Assembly (NCBI RefSeq): GCF_900142885.1 | Contig: NZ_FRCL01000006.1 | Coordinates: 62,001 to 126,000, forward strand | Source of the DNA: Flavobacterium xinjiangense | GTDB lineage: Bacteria; Bacteroidota; Bacteroidia; Flavobacteriales; Flavobacteriaceae | Direction of reading: 5' to 3' | Length of the DNA stretch: 64,000 bases | In this document: piece after piece, positions 42,169 through 51,271 of the stretch | Position numbering within the stretch: position 1 is the stretch's first letter | How the letters are laid out: every line of letters starts with the position of its first letter | Translations under genes and position numbers: made by a program | Notes under the pieces: model-generated | Database searches by the model: none | Told to the model about the DNA's origin: nothing | The model's input: only the letters and a program-made list of their open reading frames with translations

Positions 42169-43167
42169 ATGAAAAATTTTAAAATTAGACCTACACTTAT
42201 TGCGTTATCTGTAATAAGTATTACTTTTTTTCTTTTATCATGGGGAATCGTCGGACATGAACGAATTAATAATGCAGCAGTAATGGCGCTCCCAAAACCA
42301 TTACAGACTTTTTTTTATAATCATATTGATTTTATAACTCAAGAATCAACTGTTCCAGATTTAAGAAAATCTGTTTTAAGTGATAAATCTGAAGGTCCTC
42401 GTCATTATTTTGACATGGAGAATTTTGGTGCCAAAGACAGTTTTCCTAAAACAATGGAAGCTGCAAAGAAGAAATACGATGAGAAATTCTTGTCTAAAAA
42501 CGGAACATTACCTTGGTACATTCAGGAAATGATGGGCAAATTGACTAAAGCGTTCAAAGAAAAAAGAAAAACAGAAATTTTATTTATTGCTTCTGATCTT
42601 GGTCATTATATAGCCGATGCTCATATGCCATTGCACACTTCAGACAATCATGATGGTCAAAATACCAATCAAAAAGGGATTCATTCTTTATGGGAAAGCC
42701 GTTTGCCGGAATTATTTGTAAAAGATTATAAATTCAATGTAGAACAAGGGAAATATATTGAAAATGTAGATCAGGCAACGTGGGATATTATTTTAGATAC
42801 ACATAGTTTAGTGGAACCATTATTAGCCATTGACAAAAAATTGAGAACTGCGACTCCTGAAAATAAAATGTATGTGATGGACGATGCTGGGAAGGTTTTA
42901 AAGAATAAATATGGAGGTGTGTTATATTCGGATGAATACGCAGGAAAACTTCATACAGCTTTAGACGGTATGGTTGAAAAACAAATGAAAAAAGCGATTA
43001 CAGCAACGGCCAGTTTTTGGTATACTGCTTGGGTAAATGCTGGTAAACCGGATTTTAGTTCTCTTGATAATGCAGCACTTACAAAACGTAATAGAAAAGG
43101 ACTGAAACAAGATTTAAAATCATTCAAAAAAGGAAATCTTTTTGGTTTAGAAAGCGAAAAAGAATAA
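42169..43167 (+). CDS. Secreted S1/P1-type zinc nuclease
   Basis: A 332-residue exported enzyme of the S1/P1 nuclease and phospholipase C superfamily, degrading single-stranded nucleic acid or phosphate esters. A signal peptide (ALSVISITFFLLS) precedes WGIVGHERIN, whose N-terminal Trp25 and His30 are the first zinc ligands after cleavage. The remaining zinc site is SDLGHYIADAHMPLHTSDNHDG, with LWESRLPELF following. The trinuclear zinc layout is complete. The gene is monocistronic, with promoter and strong terminator. Confidence 0.9.
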   Translation: MKNFKIRPTLIALSVISITFFLLSWGIVGHERINNAAVMALPKPLQTFFYNHIDFITQESTVPDLRKSVLSDKSEGPRHYFDMENFGAKDSFPKTMEAAKKKYDEKFLSKNGTLPWYIQEMMGKLTKAFKEKRKTEILFIASDLGHYIADAHMPLHTSDNHDGQNTNQKGIHSLWESRLPELFVKDYKFNVEQGKYIENVDQATWDIILDTHSLVEPLLAIDKKLRTATPENKMYVMDDAGKVLKNKYGGVLYSDEYAGKLHTALDGMVEKQMKKAITATASFWYTAWVNAGKPDFSSLDNAALTKRNRKGLKQDLKSFKKGNLFGLESEKE

Positions 43168-43192
43168 TTTTTTATAATAACTATTCTAAATG

Positions 43193-43228
43193 AAAACGGG
43201 TGAGATATTAGTCTCACCCGTTTTTTTT
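43193..43228. terminator. Strong terminator shared with the sulfatase-fold gene
   Basis: A 13-bp perfect stem AAAACGGGTGAGA with TCTCACCCGTTTT, loop TATTAG, then Ts. It lies between the converging S1/P1 nuclease and LtaS-like genes, so it can stop both. Confidence 0.93.
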
Positions 43229-43230
43229 AT

Positions 43231-45330
43231 TTAATTTACTTTCTGATATTTCTTTTTCTTTAATATATCCGAAGCCGTTTGATAATACGAAATAGTTTGA
43301 TTTACTAAATCAGTTCTTTCCTTTACCAAAGGAATTTGGTCGTAATAAATTTGAAAATCAGCTGCTGTTTTTTGTTCTTTTTTCAAAGTTAATTGAAATT
43401 GTTTTACTTGTTGTTTAGGGGAAATAACAGTTAAAACATTATCTTTTATTAATCCTAAATCTTGATAAGTAGCTATTAAAGCTCTTGGTTTATAATCTGG
43501 TTTTAAAACGTCCTGCCCATAGAATTTACTTTGGTAATTAAAATTCAACAAGCCAAATAATGTGGGCATGACATCGATTTGAGACATTAGATTATTGTAT
43601 TGTTTTGGCTGAACATAACCCGGACTGTAAATCATAGCCGGAATTCTGTATTTATCAACGGGAAGTTCTGTTTTTCCTGCACTTGAAGCACAATGATCTG
43701 CTAGAATCACAAAAACAGTATTGGCAAACCAAGGTTGTTTACTCGCCATTTCAAAGAATTTCTTCATCGCGAAATCAGTGTATTTTACGCCACCATCACG
43801 AGATTTTGCATCTCCGGGAATATCTATTTTATTATTAGGATAGGTGAATGGTCGGTGATTACTCACGGTCATGATATGGTTAAAGAAAGGCTTGTTTTGC
43901 TTTGCTTCATCATTCATTACCTTGATCGCCTTATTATACATATCTTCGTCACAAACACCCCACACATTCGAAAAAGTAATTTCCTCAGGTGTAAATGTTT
44001 TTTTATCTACAATTCCGTAGCCATTTCCAGTATAGAAATCCTCCATATTATCAAAAAAGGCATCACCTCCGTAAAGGAATTTTACATTGTATCCTTTCTG
44101 TTTGAAGATGTTTCCTGTCGAAAATTTGTTCTTATTATCTTCTCTTTTTACCACACTTTCACCAGCGGTAGGAGGAAAACACAAGGTTACCGCTTCAAGA
44201 CCTCTAACAGTTCTATTCCCAACGGCGTAAAGGTTAGTAAATAATAAACTTTTTGTTGCTAAACTATCCAGGAACGGAGTAAGATTTTGCTCATTTCCGT
44301 ATGCTTTCATAAAATCAGCGCTGTAACTTTCGATGGTAATTAGTACAACATTCTTATGATTTTCTGCTGCTTCACTTTGAATTTTTCTTAGAGAAGTTTC
44401 TCCAGTAATTCCAGGAATTTGTTCTTGCAATAAGGCATACGCTTCTTTTTCCGGTAGTGTTTTATAGAATTTAAAATAGTCTAATTCACTATTTTTAAAG
44501 GCTAAAAAGAATTTATATATTCCATTCGCTTCTAATTCATTGGCAAAAATATTCTGAGAATTTTCCTGAGATGCTAAAACCGGTATTACGAATAAAGAAA
44601 GTCCAAAAAGGGTAAGATATATTCCGGATAGTTGTATTTTTTGGACAAAAGTAGGAATGCTGTCAATATAACTTCTCGATCTTCTTACAATTATATAAGT
44701 TATCAAACCCGCAACAATAAATAATGCACTAAATATAGGAATAACAGGGTAGGACTGCATAATATTTCCGATAACCTCATTGGTATAAACCAAATAATTC
44801 ACGGCTATAAAATTGTATTTTACACCAAATTCATTCCAAAAAAAGTACTCGCTGATTCCATTTTGTAAAATTAAAACGACGTACAAGAAAATGACAAAAG
44901 AAAACAACCAGAATCTTATTTGACTTCGATATTTTGGTAAAAAAAGCAATAAGCCAAATAAAATTGTTTTTATGGCAATGAAAGCGATTCCAATTTTAGG
45001 CAATGCGCCCCCATATTCATTAAGAATGGTGTTACCAAAAGAAACATATAACAACAAGGCAACCAATAGCCCGAAGAAAATGTAACCGTAAGGTTTAAAG
45101 TATTTTGAATTGGAAATAAAAATCAGGTATAACCATAAAAAACCGCTGACCAATACAAAAATGAAAAAGTCAGAAATCAATCCAAAACCAAATATTTTAA
45201 TGATATCGATAAAACTAAATGAGCTTTGAGTAATGGGATGAAACAATAGAACTATTCTTAAAACAATGCTTACAATAATATAGAAAAGCATAAGATTGAA
45301 AAATGGGGAAAACTTTTTTGAAAGCGTCAT
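43231..45330 (-). CDS. LtaS-like sulfatase-fold membrane enzyme
   Basis: A 699-residue inner-membrane protein: five or six N-terminal helices (to about residue 225) and a large sulfatase/alkaline-phosphatase-superfamily domain facing the periplasm (about 300-620). Visible: NVVLITIESYSADFMKAYGNE (metal Glu), the nucleophile loop around AVGNRTVRGLEAVTLCFPPTAG, then SNHRPFTYP and VFVILADHCASSAGK. It is the lipoteichoic-acid-synthase layout, but Gram-negative relatives transfer phosphoglycerol or phosphoethanolamine to glycans or lipids. The true substrate is unknown. Its minus-strand start has TATTTTTG upstream (45347-45354). Confidence 0.88.
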   Translation of the reverse strand: MTLSKKFSPFFNLMLFYIIVSIVLRIVLLFHPITQSSFSFIDIIKIFGFGLISDFFIFVLVSGFLWLYLIFISNSKYFKPYGYIFFGLLVALLLYVSFGNTILNEYGGALPKIGIAFIAIKTILFGLLLFLPKYRSQIRFWLFSFVIFLYVVLILQNGISEYFFWNEFGVKYNFIAVNYLVYTNEVIGNIMQSYPVIPIFSALFIVAGLITYIIVRRSRSYIDSIPTFVQKIQLSGIYLTLFGLSLFVIPVLASQENSQNIFANELEANGIYKFFLAFKNSELDYFKFYKTLPEKEAYALLQEQIPGITGETSLRKIQSEAAENHKNVVLITIESYSADFMKAYGNEQNLTPFLDSLATKSLLFTNLYAVGNRTVRGLEAVTLCFPPTAGESVVKREDNKNKFSTGNIFKQKGYNVKFLYGGDAFFDNMEDFYTGNGYGIVDKKTFTPEEITFSNVWGVCDEDMYNKAIKVMNDEAKQNKPFFNHIMTVSNHRPFTYPNNKIDIPGDAKSRDGGVKYTDFAMKKFFEMASKQPWFANTVFVILADHCASSAGKTELPVDKYRIPAMIYSPGYVQPKQYNNLMSQIDVMPTLFGLLNFNYQSKFYGQDVLKPDYKPRALIATYQDLGLIKDNVLTVISPKQQVKQFQLTLKKEQKTAADFQIYYDQIPLVKERTDLVNQTISYYQTASDILKKKKYQKVN

Positions 45331-45346
45331 TAGGAGTTATTTTTTA

Positions 45347-45354
45347 CAAAAATA
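45347..45354 (-). promoter_or_regulatory. -7 box (TATTTTTG) for the sulfatase-fold gene
   Basis: TATTTTTG on the minus strand, 16 bases before the ATG at 45330. No matching -33 box at the right distance. Confidence 0.45.
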
Positions 45355-45495
45355 CTAATTTGAAACAATAAATGTATTAAAGTAAGCTGTATTCCATTCT
45401 TAATTTTGGCTTAAGAAGTATTATTTTTAACAATTTTATTTTATATTTAGAGTTAATTTGTAAAGGAGTTAATGTATTAATCAAAAACAATTAAT

Positions 45496-45927
45496 ATGAA
45501 TAGAAAAGAATTTTTTTCGAAAGTAGGATTTGGGGCAGCTGCCGCATTAGTGCCTGCTTGCATAGCAGGATTAGCTTCAAGTTGTTCTAGTGACAATTCC
45601 ACGTCACCATCGCCGGCTCCGGCTCCGTCTGGCGTAGATTTTATACTTGATGTGAGTACGGGAGCATTAGCTTCAAATGGAGGTTTTTTAGTATCGCAAG
45701 GTATTGTTGTTGCAAGGACTAATTCAGGAACTTTCATTGCCGTATCAGCTGCATGTACACATGAAGGCACTAATGTAAATTACGTTGCTTCAGCAAATGA
45801 TTTCCTATGTCCAAATCATGGTGCTCAGTTTAGCAGTACCGGTGTAGTTACTCGAGGTCCGGCAAACACAAATTTGAAGCAATACAATACTTCATTGACC
45901 GGAAACTCTCTTAGAGTCTATTCATAA
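45496..45927 (+). CDS. Rieske [2Fe-2S] lipoprotein
   Basis: A 143-residue envelope iron-sulfur protein. The N-terminus (NRKEFFSKVGFGAAAALVPA, then LASSC with Cys30) is a lipoprotein signal. A Pro/Ser-rich linker precedes the Rieske fold with CTHEG (Cys87, His89) and CPNHGAQF (Cys105, His108). No bc1 or quinol subunit lies nearby, so it serves another electron chain, plausibly that of the four genes downstream. The gene begins the cluster and starts 20 bp before thioredoxin. Confidence 0.92.
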   Translation: MNRKEFFSKVGFGAAAALVPACIAGLASSCSSDNSTSPSPAPAPSGVDFILDVSTGALASNGGFLVSQGIVVARTNSGTFIAVSAACTHEGTNVNYVASANDFLCPNHGAQFSSTGVVTRGPANTNLKQYNTSLTGNSLRVYS

Positions 45928-45947
45928 GTAAAAAACGAAAATTAATC

Positions 45948-46382
45948 ATGAAAAATATATTCTTAGTAATGTTGCTTTTTTTAGTAACAATTGGTTATTC
46001 GCAGGAATGGAAAACTAATTTTGAGACAGCAAAAACAGAAGCAACTAAACAGAATAAGAATATTCTCCTTGTTTTTTCTGGTTCAGATTGGTGTGGACCA
46101 TGTATTAAATTAGATAGAGACATCTGGAAATCGGCCGAGTTTATGGAATATGCGAAAAATAATTTGATATTAGAACGCGCGGACTTTCCAAAGAAAAAAC
46201 AAAATCAATTGTCTCCGGAAATAAAAAATCTAAATCAGAATTTGGCTGAAAAATATAATAAAGATGGAATGTTTCCTCTAGTTGTTGTTTTAGACAAAAA
46301 TGGAAAAGTATTGGGGAAAACCGGTTATAAAAATGTTTCTCCTACAGAATATATAGCGTTGCTTAAATCATTTATAAAATAA
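45948..46382 (+). CDS. Secreted thioredoxin-like protein
   Basis: A 144-residue periplasmic thioredoxin fold. The signal peptide ends near GYSQ, then FSGSDWCGPCIKLDRDIW carries the CGPC pair (Cys49 and Cys52), and FPLVVVLDKNGKVLGKTGY the cis-Pro region. It resembles the DsbD-gamma/thioredoxin-7 type. In this cluster it may keep cysteines of the exported partners (the C-rich DUF4266 protein) reduced; that is inference. The stop is 6 bp from apbE. Confidence 0.88.
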   Translation: MKNIFLVMLLFLVTIGYSQEWKTNFETAKTEATKQNKNILLVFSGSDWCGPCIKLDRDIWKSAEFMEYAKNNLILERADFPKKKQNQLSPEIKNLNQNLAEKYNKDGMFPLVVVLDKNGKVLGKTGYKNVSPTEYIALLKSFIK

Positions 46383-46388
46383 AAATTA

Positions 46389-47378
46389 ATGAGATTAATT
46401 ATTTTTATTTCTTTTCTATTTACAGCCACTTTAGGTTCTGCTCAGGTAACTCAAAAAAGTACTTTATCTATGTTAGGAAGCCCTTTTGAGATGACTGTTG
46501 TGGCAAAAGATATTCCAGAAGCTGATTATTATATTGGTATGTCAGTTGCTGAAGTTTCTCGAATTGAAAATCTAATCTCCGATTGGATCCCAACAACTCC
46601 AATTTCGCAGGTAAATAAATATGCAGGAATAAAACCGGTTAAAGTTCCACAGGAAGTTTTTGACTTAGTAGAACGCTCGATAAAAATATCAGAATTGACC
46701 TCAGGCGCATTTGATATCAGTTATGCTTCTATGGATAAGATTTGGAAATTTGACGGAAGTATGACTAAAATGCCAACTCCAGAAGAAATCAAGAATTCGG
46801 TTTCAAAAGTGGGATTCAAAAATATAATTTTAGATCATAAGAACAGTACTATTTTTCTAAAATTGGAAGGTATGAAACTTGGTTTAGGCGGAATTGGACA
46901 AGGATTTATAGCAGATAAAATTAAATCATTACTAATTTCCAAAGGCGTGGTCGCCGGAATCGTAAACATCTCAGGAGACATTAATACTTGGGGAAAACAG
47001 ACCAATGGCGAGAAATGGAAAGTAGGTATTAAAAATCCTTTAAACAAAAATAAAATATTCGCTACATTTCCATTAGAAGACAGCGCTGTAGAAACATCCG
47101 GAAGCTATGAGAAGTTTGTAACTTTCAACGGGAAAAGGTATTCGCACATAATTGATACCAGAACCGGTTATCCTTCATCAGGAGTTATAAGCGTTTCCGT
47201 TTTTGCAAAAACAACTGAATTAGCGGATGCTTTAGCAACAGGTATATTTGTCTTAGGAGTTGATGTTGGATTGGATTTAGTGAATCAATTACCCGGAATT
47301 GGTTGTATTTATGTTGATGACAGCGGAAAAATATTTTCCTCAAAAAATATAGATTTAAAAAAATATAAAGATGAATAA
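46389..47378 (+). CDS. apbE: FAD:protein FMN transferase ApbE
   Basis: Exported, periplasmic enzyme that attaches FMN from FAD covalently to Ser/Thr of target proteins. The 329 residues have a signal peptide (RLIIFISFLFTATLGSAQ), SRIENLISDWIPTTPISQVN, SGAFDISYASMDKIWKF, GGIGQGFIADKIKSLL, NISGDINTWG and YSHIIDTRTGYPSSGVIS, all ApbE signatures. The target is probably encoded next door, as ApbE genes often sit beside their substrates. No NqrC or RnfG is present in the window. Overlaps the DUF4266 start by 8 bases. Confidence 0.94.
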   Translation: MRLIIFISFLFTATLGSAQVTQKSTLSMLGSPFEMTVVAKDIPEADYYIGMSVAEVSRIENLISDWIPTTPISQVNKYAGIKPVKVPQEVFDLVERSIKISELTSGAFDISYASMDKIWKFDGSMTKMPTPEEIKNSVSKVGFKNIILDHKNSTIFLKLEGMKLGLGGIGQGFIADKIKSLLISKGVVAGIVNISGDINTWGKQTNGEKWKVGIKNPLNKNKIFATFPLEDSAVETSGSYEKFVTFNGKRYSHIIDTRTGYPSSGVISVSVFAKTTELADALATGIFVLGVDVGLDLVNQLPGIGCIYVDDSGKIFSSKNIDLKKYKDE

Positions 47379-47580
47379 AATAGTGCTTTTTGTAATTCTG
47401 ATAGTTGTGATGCAATCTTGTGTAGCGGTAAAAGAATATGATAAACAATTTATCAATGATCCGGATATGAAATTAAGTGCAAAAACGGCAGAACGATATG
47501 AGACGGCATTTCAAGTTTATCGGGAAGCTGCCGCTGGAGCTAATGGAGGAAAAACGGGTGGTGGTTGTGGTTGTAATTAA
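47371..47580 (+). CDS. DUF4266 lipoprotein, Cys-rich C-terminus
   Basis: A 69-residue lipoprotein (signal peptide IVLFVILIVVMQSC, lipobox Cys17) with MKLSAKTAERYETAFQVYREAA and the glycine-cysteine tail GGKTGGGCGCN, hallmarks of DUF4266. Such proteins are encoded with DUF3570 proteins and ApbE. Function is unknown. Its start overlaps the end of apbE, and its stop is 9 bp from the DUF3570 gene, so the three are co-translated. Confidence 0.9.
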   Translation: MNKIVLFVILIVVMQSCVAVKEYDKQFINDPDMKLSAKTAERYETAFQVYREAAAGANGGKTGGGCGCN

Positions 47581-47589
47581 GTAAGGATT

Positions 47590-48999
47590 ATGAAAAAAAG
47601 AATTTATTTAATTGTTTTATTAGTAAATGTAGCTGCCATGGCTCAAACTCAAGATACGACAACAACTTTTAAGAAGAGGGTTTTAGAAAATACTGAGGTT
47701 GATTTTTTATTCAGTTATTATAAACAGGATGGATTACATTCCCCTGTTGCAGGTGGAATCGGTTCTGAAAAACTAACTGATATTGCTTCTAATATTGTCG
47801 TGGCTGTTCCATTAAACGATGATGATGTTTTGACATTTGATGTTGGAATTTCTGCTTACACTTCAGCATCATCAAGTAATATAAACCCATTTAATGCTAC
47901 AGGTGCATCTGGTTCCGGGCAATCGACGGGTCCATATGGAACTCCTTGGCAAGCCTCATCTGGTGCTTCTGGAAATGATGAATTGGCCTCAATAGTTACA
48001 AATTATAGTCATAGTTCTGATAATAGAAATACCATTTGGAGCGCAGATGTTTCATTTTCCAATGAATATGATTATACGTCAGTTGGTTTTGGAGGAGGAT
48101 TAACCAAATTATTCAATGAAAAGAATACGGAAATTGGTTTAAAAGTAAATGCTTATTTAGATCAATGGAGACCAATTTATCCAACAGAATTACATGAGTA
48201 TTCCTTATATGGCAGTAATTTCCAGAATCAAGGTTATTTTTTCGGTGTGACTATCATGGATCAGAATGGGAATACATCAAATGGTTATTTGCCTTCTGCT
48301 TTTACAACTTATAATACCAAAAATAGAAATTCATATTCGGCTTCTTTATCCTTCTCACAAATACTTTCAAAAAGGATTCAAATGTCAGTATTTATGGATG
48401 TTCTAAAACAAGAAGGATTATTGGCGACACCTTATCAAAGAGTTTATTTTGCAGATAAATCAAATTATTATATTGGACAAGCGCAATATATCCCTGTATA
48501 CGAAACGGCAGAAAATAAAGGAGTTTATAGACTTGCTGATGATATTGAACGATTACCAAATACTCGTTTTAAAGTCCCGATAGGTGCAAGAATCAATTTT
48601 TATATAAACGAATTTATAGTTGCCAAGACGTATTATAGATATTACGAAGATAATTGGGGTATTCAGGCTCATACCGCTTCTCTTGAATTACCAATTAAAT
48701 TAGGGGAGAAATTTACAGTTTACCCTATGTACAGATATTACGTGCAAACAGCATCCGACTATTTTGCCCCTTTTGAAAAACATATTTCTACTGAAAAATA
48801 TTATACTTCAGACTACGATTTATCAGCATTTAATGCCAGTCAATACGGCTTTGGCGTAAGCTATTTAGATATTTTGTTAGGTTCCAAAATTTGGAAATTT
48901 GGATTGAAAAACATAGACTTCAGATACAATCACTATGCCAGAAATGATGGTTTGAATGCCAATATTGTATCCTTGGGTATTAAATTTATAATGCAATAA
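47590..48999 (+). CDS. DUF3570 beta-barrel-like protein, candidate flavinylated partner
   Basis: A 469-residue exported protein (signal peptide to about AMAQ) with many alternating strands and aromatic residues, ending in IKFIMQ like an outer-membrane barrel. The early loop contains two (S/T)GAS motifs, TGASGSG at residues 104-110 and SSGASGND at 123-130, similar to the (S/T)GA(S/T) acceptor of ApbE. Whether they are flavinylated is unproven: the Asp usually three residues before the acceptor is absent. DUF3570 function is unknown. Confidence 0.85.
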   Translation: MKKRIYLIVLLVNVAAMAQTQDTTTTFKKRVLENTEVDFLFSYYKQDGLHSPVAGGIGSEKLTDIASNIVVAVPLNDDDVLTFDVGISAYTSASSSNINPFNATGASGSGQSTGPYGTPWQASSGASGNDELASIVTNYSHSSDNRNTIWSADVSFSNEYDYTSVGFGGGLTKLFNEKNTEIGLKVNAYLDQWRPIYPTELHEYSLYGSNFQNQGYFFGVTIMDQNGNTSNGYLPSAFTTYNTKNRNSYSASLSFSQILSKRIQMSVFMDVLKQEGLLATPYQRVYFADKSNYYIGQAQYIPVYETAENKGVYRLADDIERLPNTRFKVPIGARINFYINEFIVAKTYYRYYEDNWGIQAHTASLELPIKLGEKFTVYPMYRYYVQTASDYFAPFEKHISTEKYYTSDYDLSAFNASQYGFGVSYLDILLGSKIWKFGLKNIDFRYNHYARNDGLNANIVSLGIKFIMQ

Positions 49000-49665
49000 A
49001 TGATGCATATTTTAATTGTAGAAGATGAAATTGGTATTGTACAATTCCTAAAACAAGGATTAGAAGAGGAAGGTTATAAGATTACTTGCGCAACAGATGG
49101 TTTGCAAGGATTTGAATTAATTCAAAAGGAAAAATTTGATTTGATATTATTGGATTGGATGCTTCCAAAAATGACCGGATTAGAACTTTGTAAAGCCGTT
49201 CGATTAAAAGATAACAGTACACCACTTATTTTCTTGACAGCCAAAGATACTATTCAGGAAACAATAGAAGGGCTGAAAGTCGGCGCCAATGATTATATAA
49301 AAAAGCCATTCAGTTTTGATGAATTGACTGAGCGAATCAAAATTCATTTTAGAAAGCAAAACGAACAAGAAATCCTAAAGCTTGGGACGATTGAAATTAA
49401 TGTTTTGCAACATCGTGTTTTGGCGAATGGCAACGAAGTACCCTTGACACATAGGGAATATGACTTACTCTGCTATTTGGTAAAAAACAAAGGTAAAGTA
49501 TGTACACGAACCCAAATTATTGAGGATGTTTGGGATATTCATTTTGACTATGACACTGGTGTAATAGATGTTTTTATGAATGCCATTCGGAAAAAATTGA
49601 ATTTAAAAATAGAAGAAGATTACATAAAAACCGTTCGCGGAGTGGGCTATATCGCTAATGACTAA
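49000..49665 (+). CDS. OmpR/PhoB-family response regulator
   Basis: A 221-residue DNA-binding regulator. Receiver: VEDE acidic pair, phospho-acceptor Asp52 in LLDWMLPKMTG, Lys in YIKKPFSFDELTERI. C-terminal winged helix: LTHREYDLLCYLVKNKGKVCTRTQIIEDVWD and KTVRGVGYIAND. The ATG abuts the DUF3570 stop (TAAATG), with a second ATG in the next codon. It forms a pair with the downstream kinase. It may control this redox cluster, the following metal block, or both; that is not shown by sequence. Confidence 0.93.
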   Translation: MMHILIVEDEIGIVQFLKQGLEEEGYKITCATDGLQGFELIQKEKFDLILLDWMLPKMTGLELCKAVRLKDNSTPLIFLTAKDTIQETIEGLKVGANDYIKKPFSFDELTERIKIHFRKQNEQEILKLGTIEINVLQHRVLANGNEVPLTHREYDLLCYLVKNKGKVCTRTQIIEDVWDIHFDYDTGVIDVFMNAIRKKLNLKIEEDYIKTVRGVGYIAND

Positions 49666-49671
49666 ATAAAA

Positions 49672-51066
49672 ATGCAACAACTTTCCTTTAAAAACAGAAT
49701 TGCGTCTAACTATATTATTACCACAGCTTTATTGATTTTTGTGGTGTTTTTTGTAATTTATTCTATTGTAAAACTCAGTGTTTTTGGTCATATAAATTAT
49801 GACATAAAAAACGAATCTGAAAAGCATTTATCAGAAATTGAAATCGAAGGAAATAGTTTTCATTTAATTCACGAGGAAGAATGGAAAGAAAGAGAACACA
49901 ATACTATAGATGTAAATCCTGTTTTTGTCCAATTTGTTGACGGGACTGGAAACGTTGTTGAGAAATCTCCAAACCTAAAAAACCGTATCTTAAAATTTCA
50001 TTCGGAAATTATTGAAAATACATTATTCGATACCAAGTTGGCCAATAAAATCATCCGACAAATTCAAGTTCCCATATACAAAGAAAGTAAAATTATAGGT
50101 TATGTCATCGTTGCCATGTCATTAGAAGATGCCACGATGGTGCTGAATAATTTATCGGAAGTCTTGATTATTGCTTTCCCTCTAATCCTGATTGCTCTTT
50201 TTCTAATTGCCCGATTTATAGCCGGAAGAAGCATAAAACCTATCAGTTCCATTATTGAAACCTCTAATATTATTACAAAGGATAATTTAAAATCCAGAAT
50301 TCCGTTGCCAATCAATCGCGACGAATTGTATATTTTGTCTCAAACAATCAATAATTTATTGGACAGAATCGAAACTGCTGTTGAAAGAGAAAAACAATTC
50401 ACTTCGGATGCATCACACGAATTGAGAACCCCATTGACAGTTATCAAAGGAACGCTGGAAGTTTTGATTCGCAAACCCAGAGATCATGCAGAATATGAAG
50501 AAAAAATTAATTTTTGTGTTACAGAAGTCAATCGGTTGAATCATTTAGTGGATCAGTTGCTTTTATTAGCTCGATTTGAAAACCAAAAGCAAACCTTAAA
50601 AACGGAGAAAGTATATTTGAATGCATTATTTTTAGATACAATCGCTCGATATTCCACTGTAATTCAATCAAAAAAAATTACTGTTTCTACTGAATTCTCT
50701 CAAGATTATTACCTAGAAACAGATAGTTATTTGTTTTCAATAGTGATTAATAATCTGATATCAAATGCGTTGAAATATTCGAATCAAAATGGAAATTTGG
50801 CAGTCACCATAAAAACGATCGATTCTAAAATTGAATGCCACATCATTGATTCCGGAGTTGGAATACCTGTAGAGGACTTAGAAAAAATCTTCAATCAGTT
50901 TTACCGTTCAAAATCCAGCATCCACCCAGAAATTAAAGGAACAGGAGTAGGGTTGTCAATCGTAAAAAGATTGTGCTCCTTACTCAACATTGACATTTCA
51001 ATTACTAGTCAGGAAAATAGCGGAACTACAGTAATTTTAAGTTTATTTGAAGCAGACTTTAAGTAG
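49672..51066 (+). CDS. Sensor histidine kinase
   Basis: A 464-residue inner-membrane kinase, partner of the regulator 6 bp upstream. Membrane helices at about 12-35 and 164-183 enclose a periplasmic domain; then HAMP (RFIAGRSIKPISSIIETS), dimerisation helix with phospho-His249 in FTSDASHELRTPLTVIKG, and ATPase domain (NNLISNALKYSNQNG, DSGVGIPVEDLEKIFNQFYRSKS, GTGVGLSIVKRLCSLL). The layout matches metal- or envelope-stress kinases of the CusS type. Signal unknown; the downstream metal efflux genes point to a metal ion. Confidence 0.92.
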   Translation: MQQLSFKNRIASNYIITTALLIFVVFFVIYSIVKLSVFGHINYDIKNESEKHLSEIEIEGNSFHLIHEEEWKEREHNTIDVNPVFVQFVDGTGNVVEKSPNLKNRILKFHSEIIENTLFDTKLANKIIRQIQVPIYKESKIIGYVIVAMSLEDATMVLNNLSEVLIIAFPLILIALFLIARFIAGRSIKPISSIIETSNIITKDNLKSRIPLPINRDELYILSQTINNLLDRIETAVEREKQFTSDASHELRTPLTVIKGTLEVLIRKPRDHAEYEEKINFCVTEVNRLNHLVDQLLLLARFENQKQTLKTEKVYLNALFLDTIARYSTVIQSKKITVSTEFSQDYYLETDSYLFSIVINNLISNALKYSNQNGNLAVTIKTIDSKIECHIIDSGVGIPVEDLEKIFNQFYRSKSSIHPEIKGTGVGLSIVKRLCSLLNIDISITSQENSGTTVILSLFEADFK

Positions 51067-51259
51067 TTCTTAAGGTAATTCTCAAATTTATGCTTTACAT
51101 TTATACTTTCTGTAACCACATTTATACAATGATAAATTAATGGATTCAATTTTTATAATAGGTCATTCGCTCATTAAACTTCTTTAAAACAAGGTATTTA
51201 TTCAACCAAAACGGAAGTTTAGTTTAGTATTCCAATTAAAATAAAATCTAAAAAGTAAT

Positions 51260-51267
51260 TATATTTG
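51260..51267 (+). promoter_or_regulatory. -7 box (TATATTTG) immediately before the His-rich protein gene
   Basis: TATATTTG ends four bases ahead of the GTG start codon, so transcription should begin at or inside the first codons. Confidence 0.65.
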
Positions 51268-51271
51268 TTTC

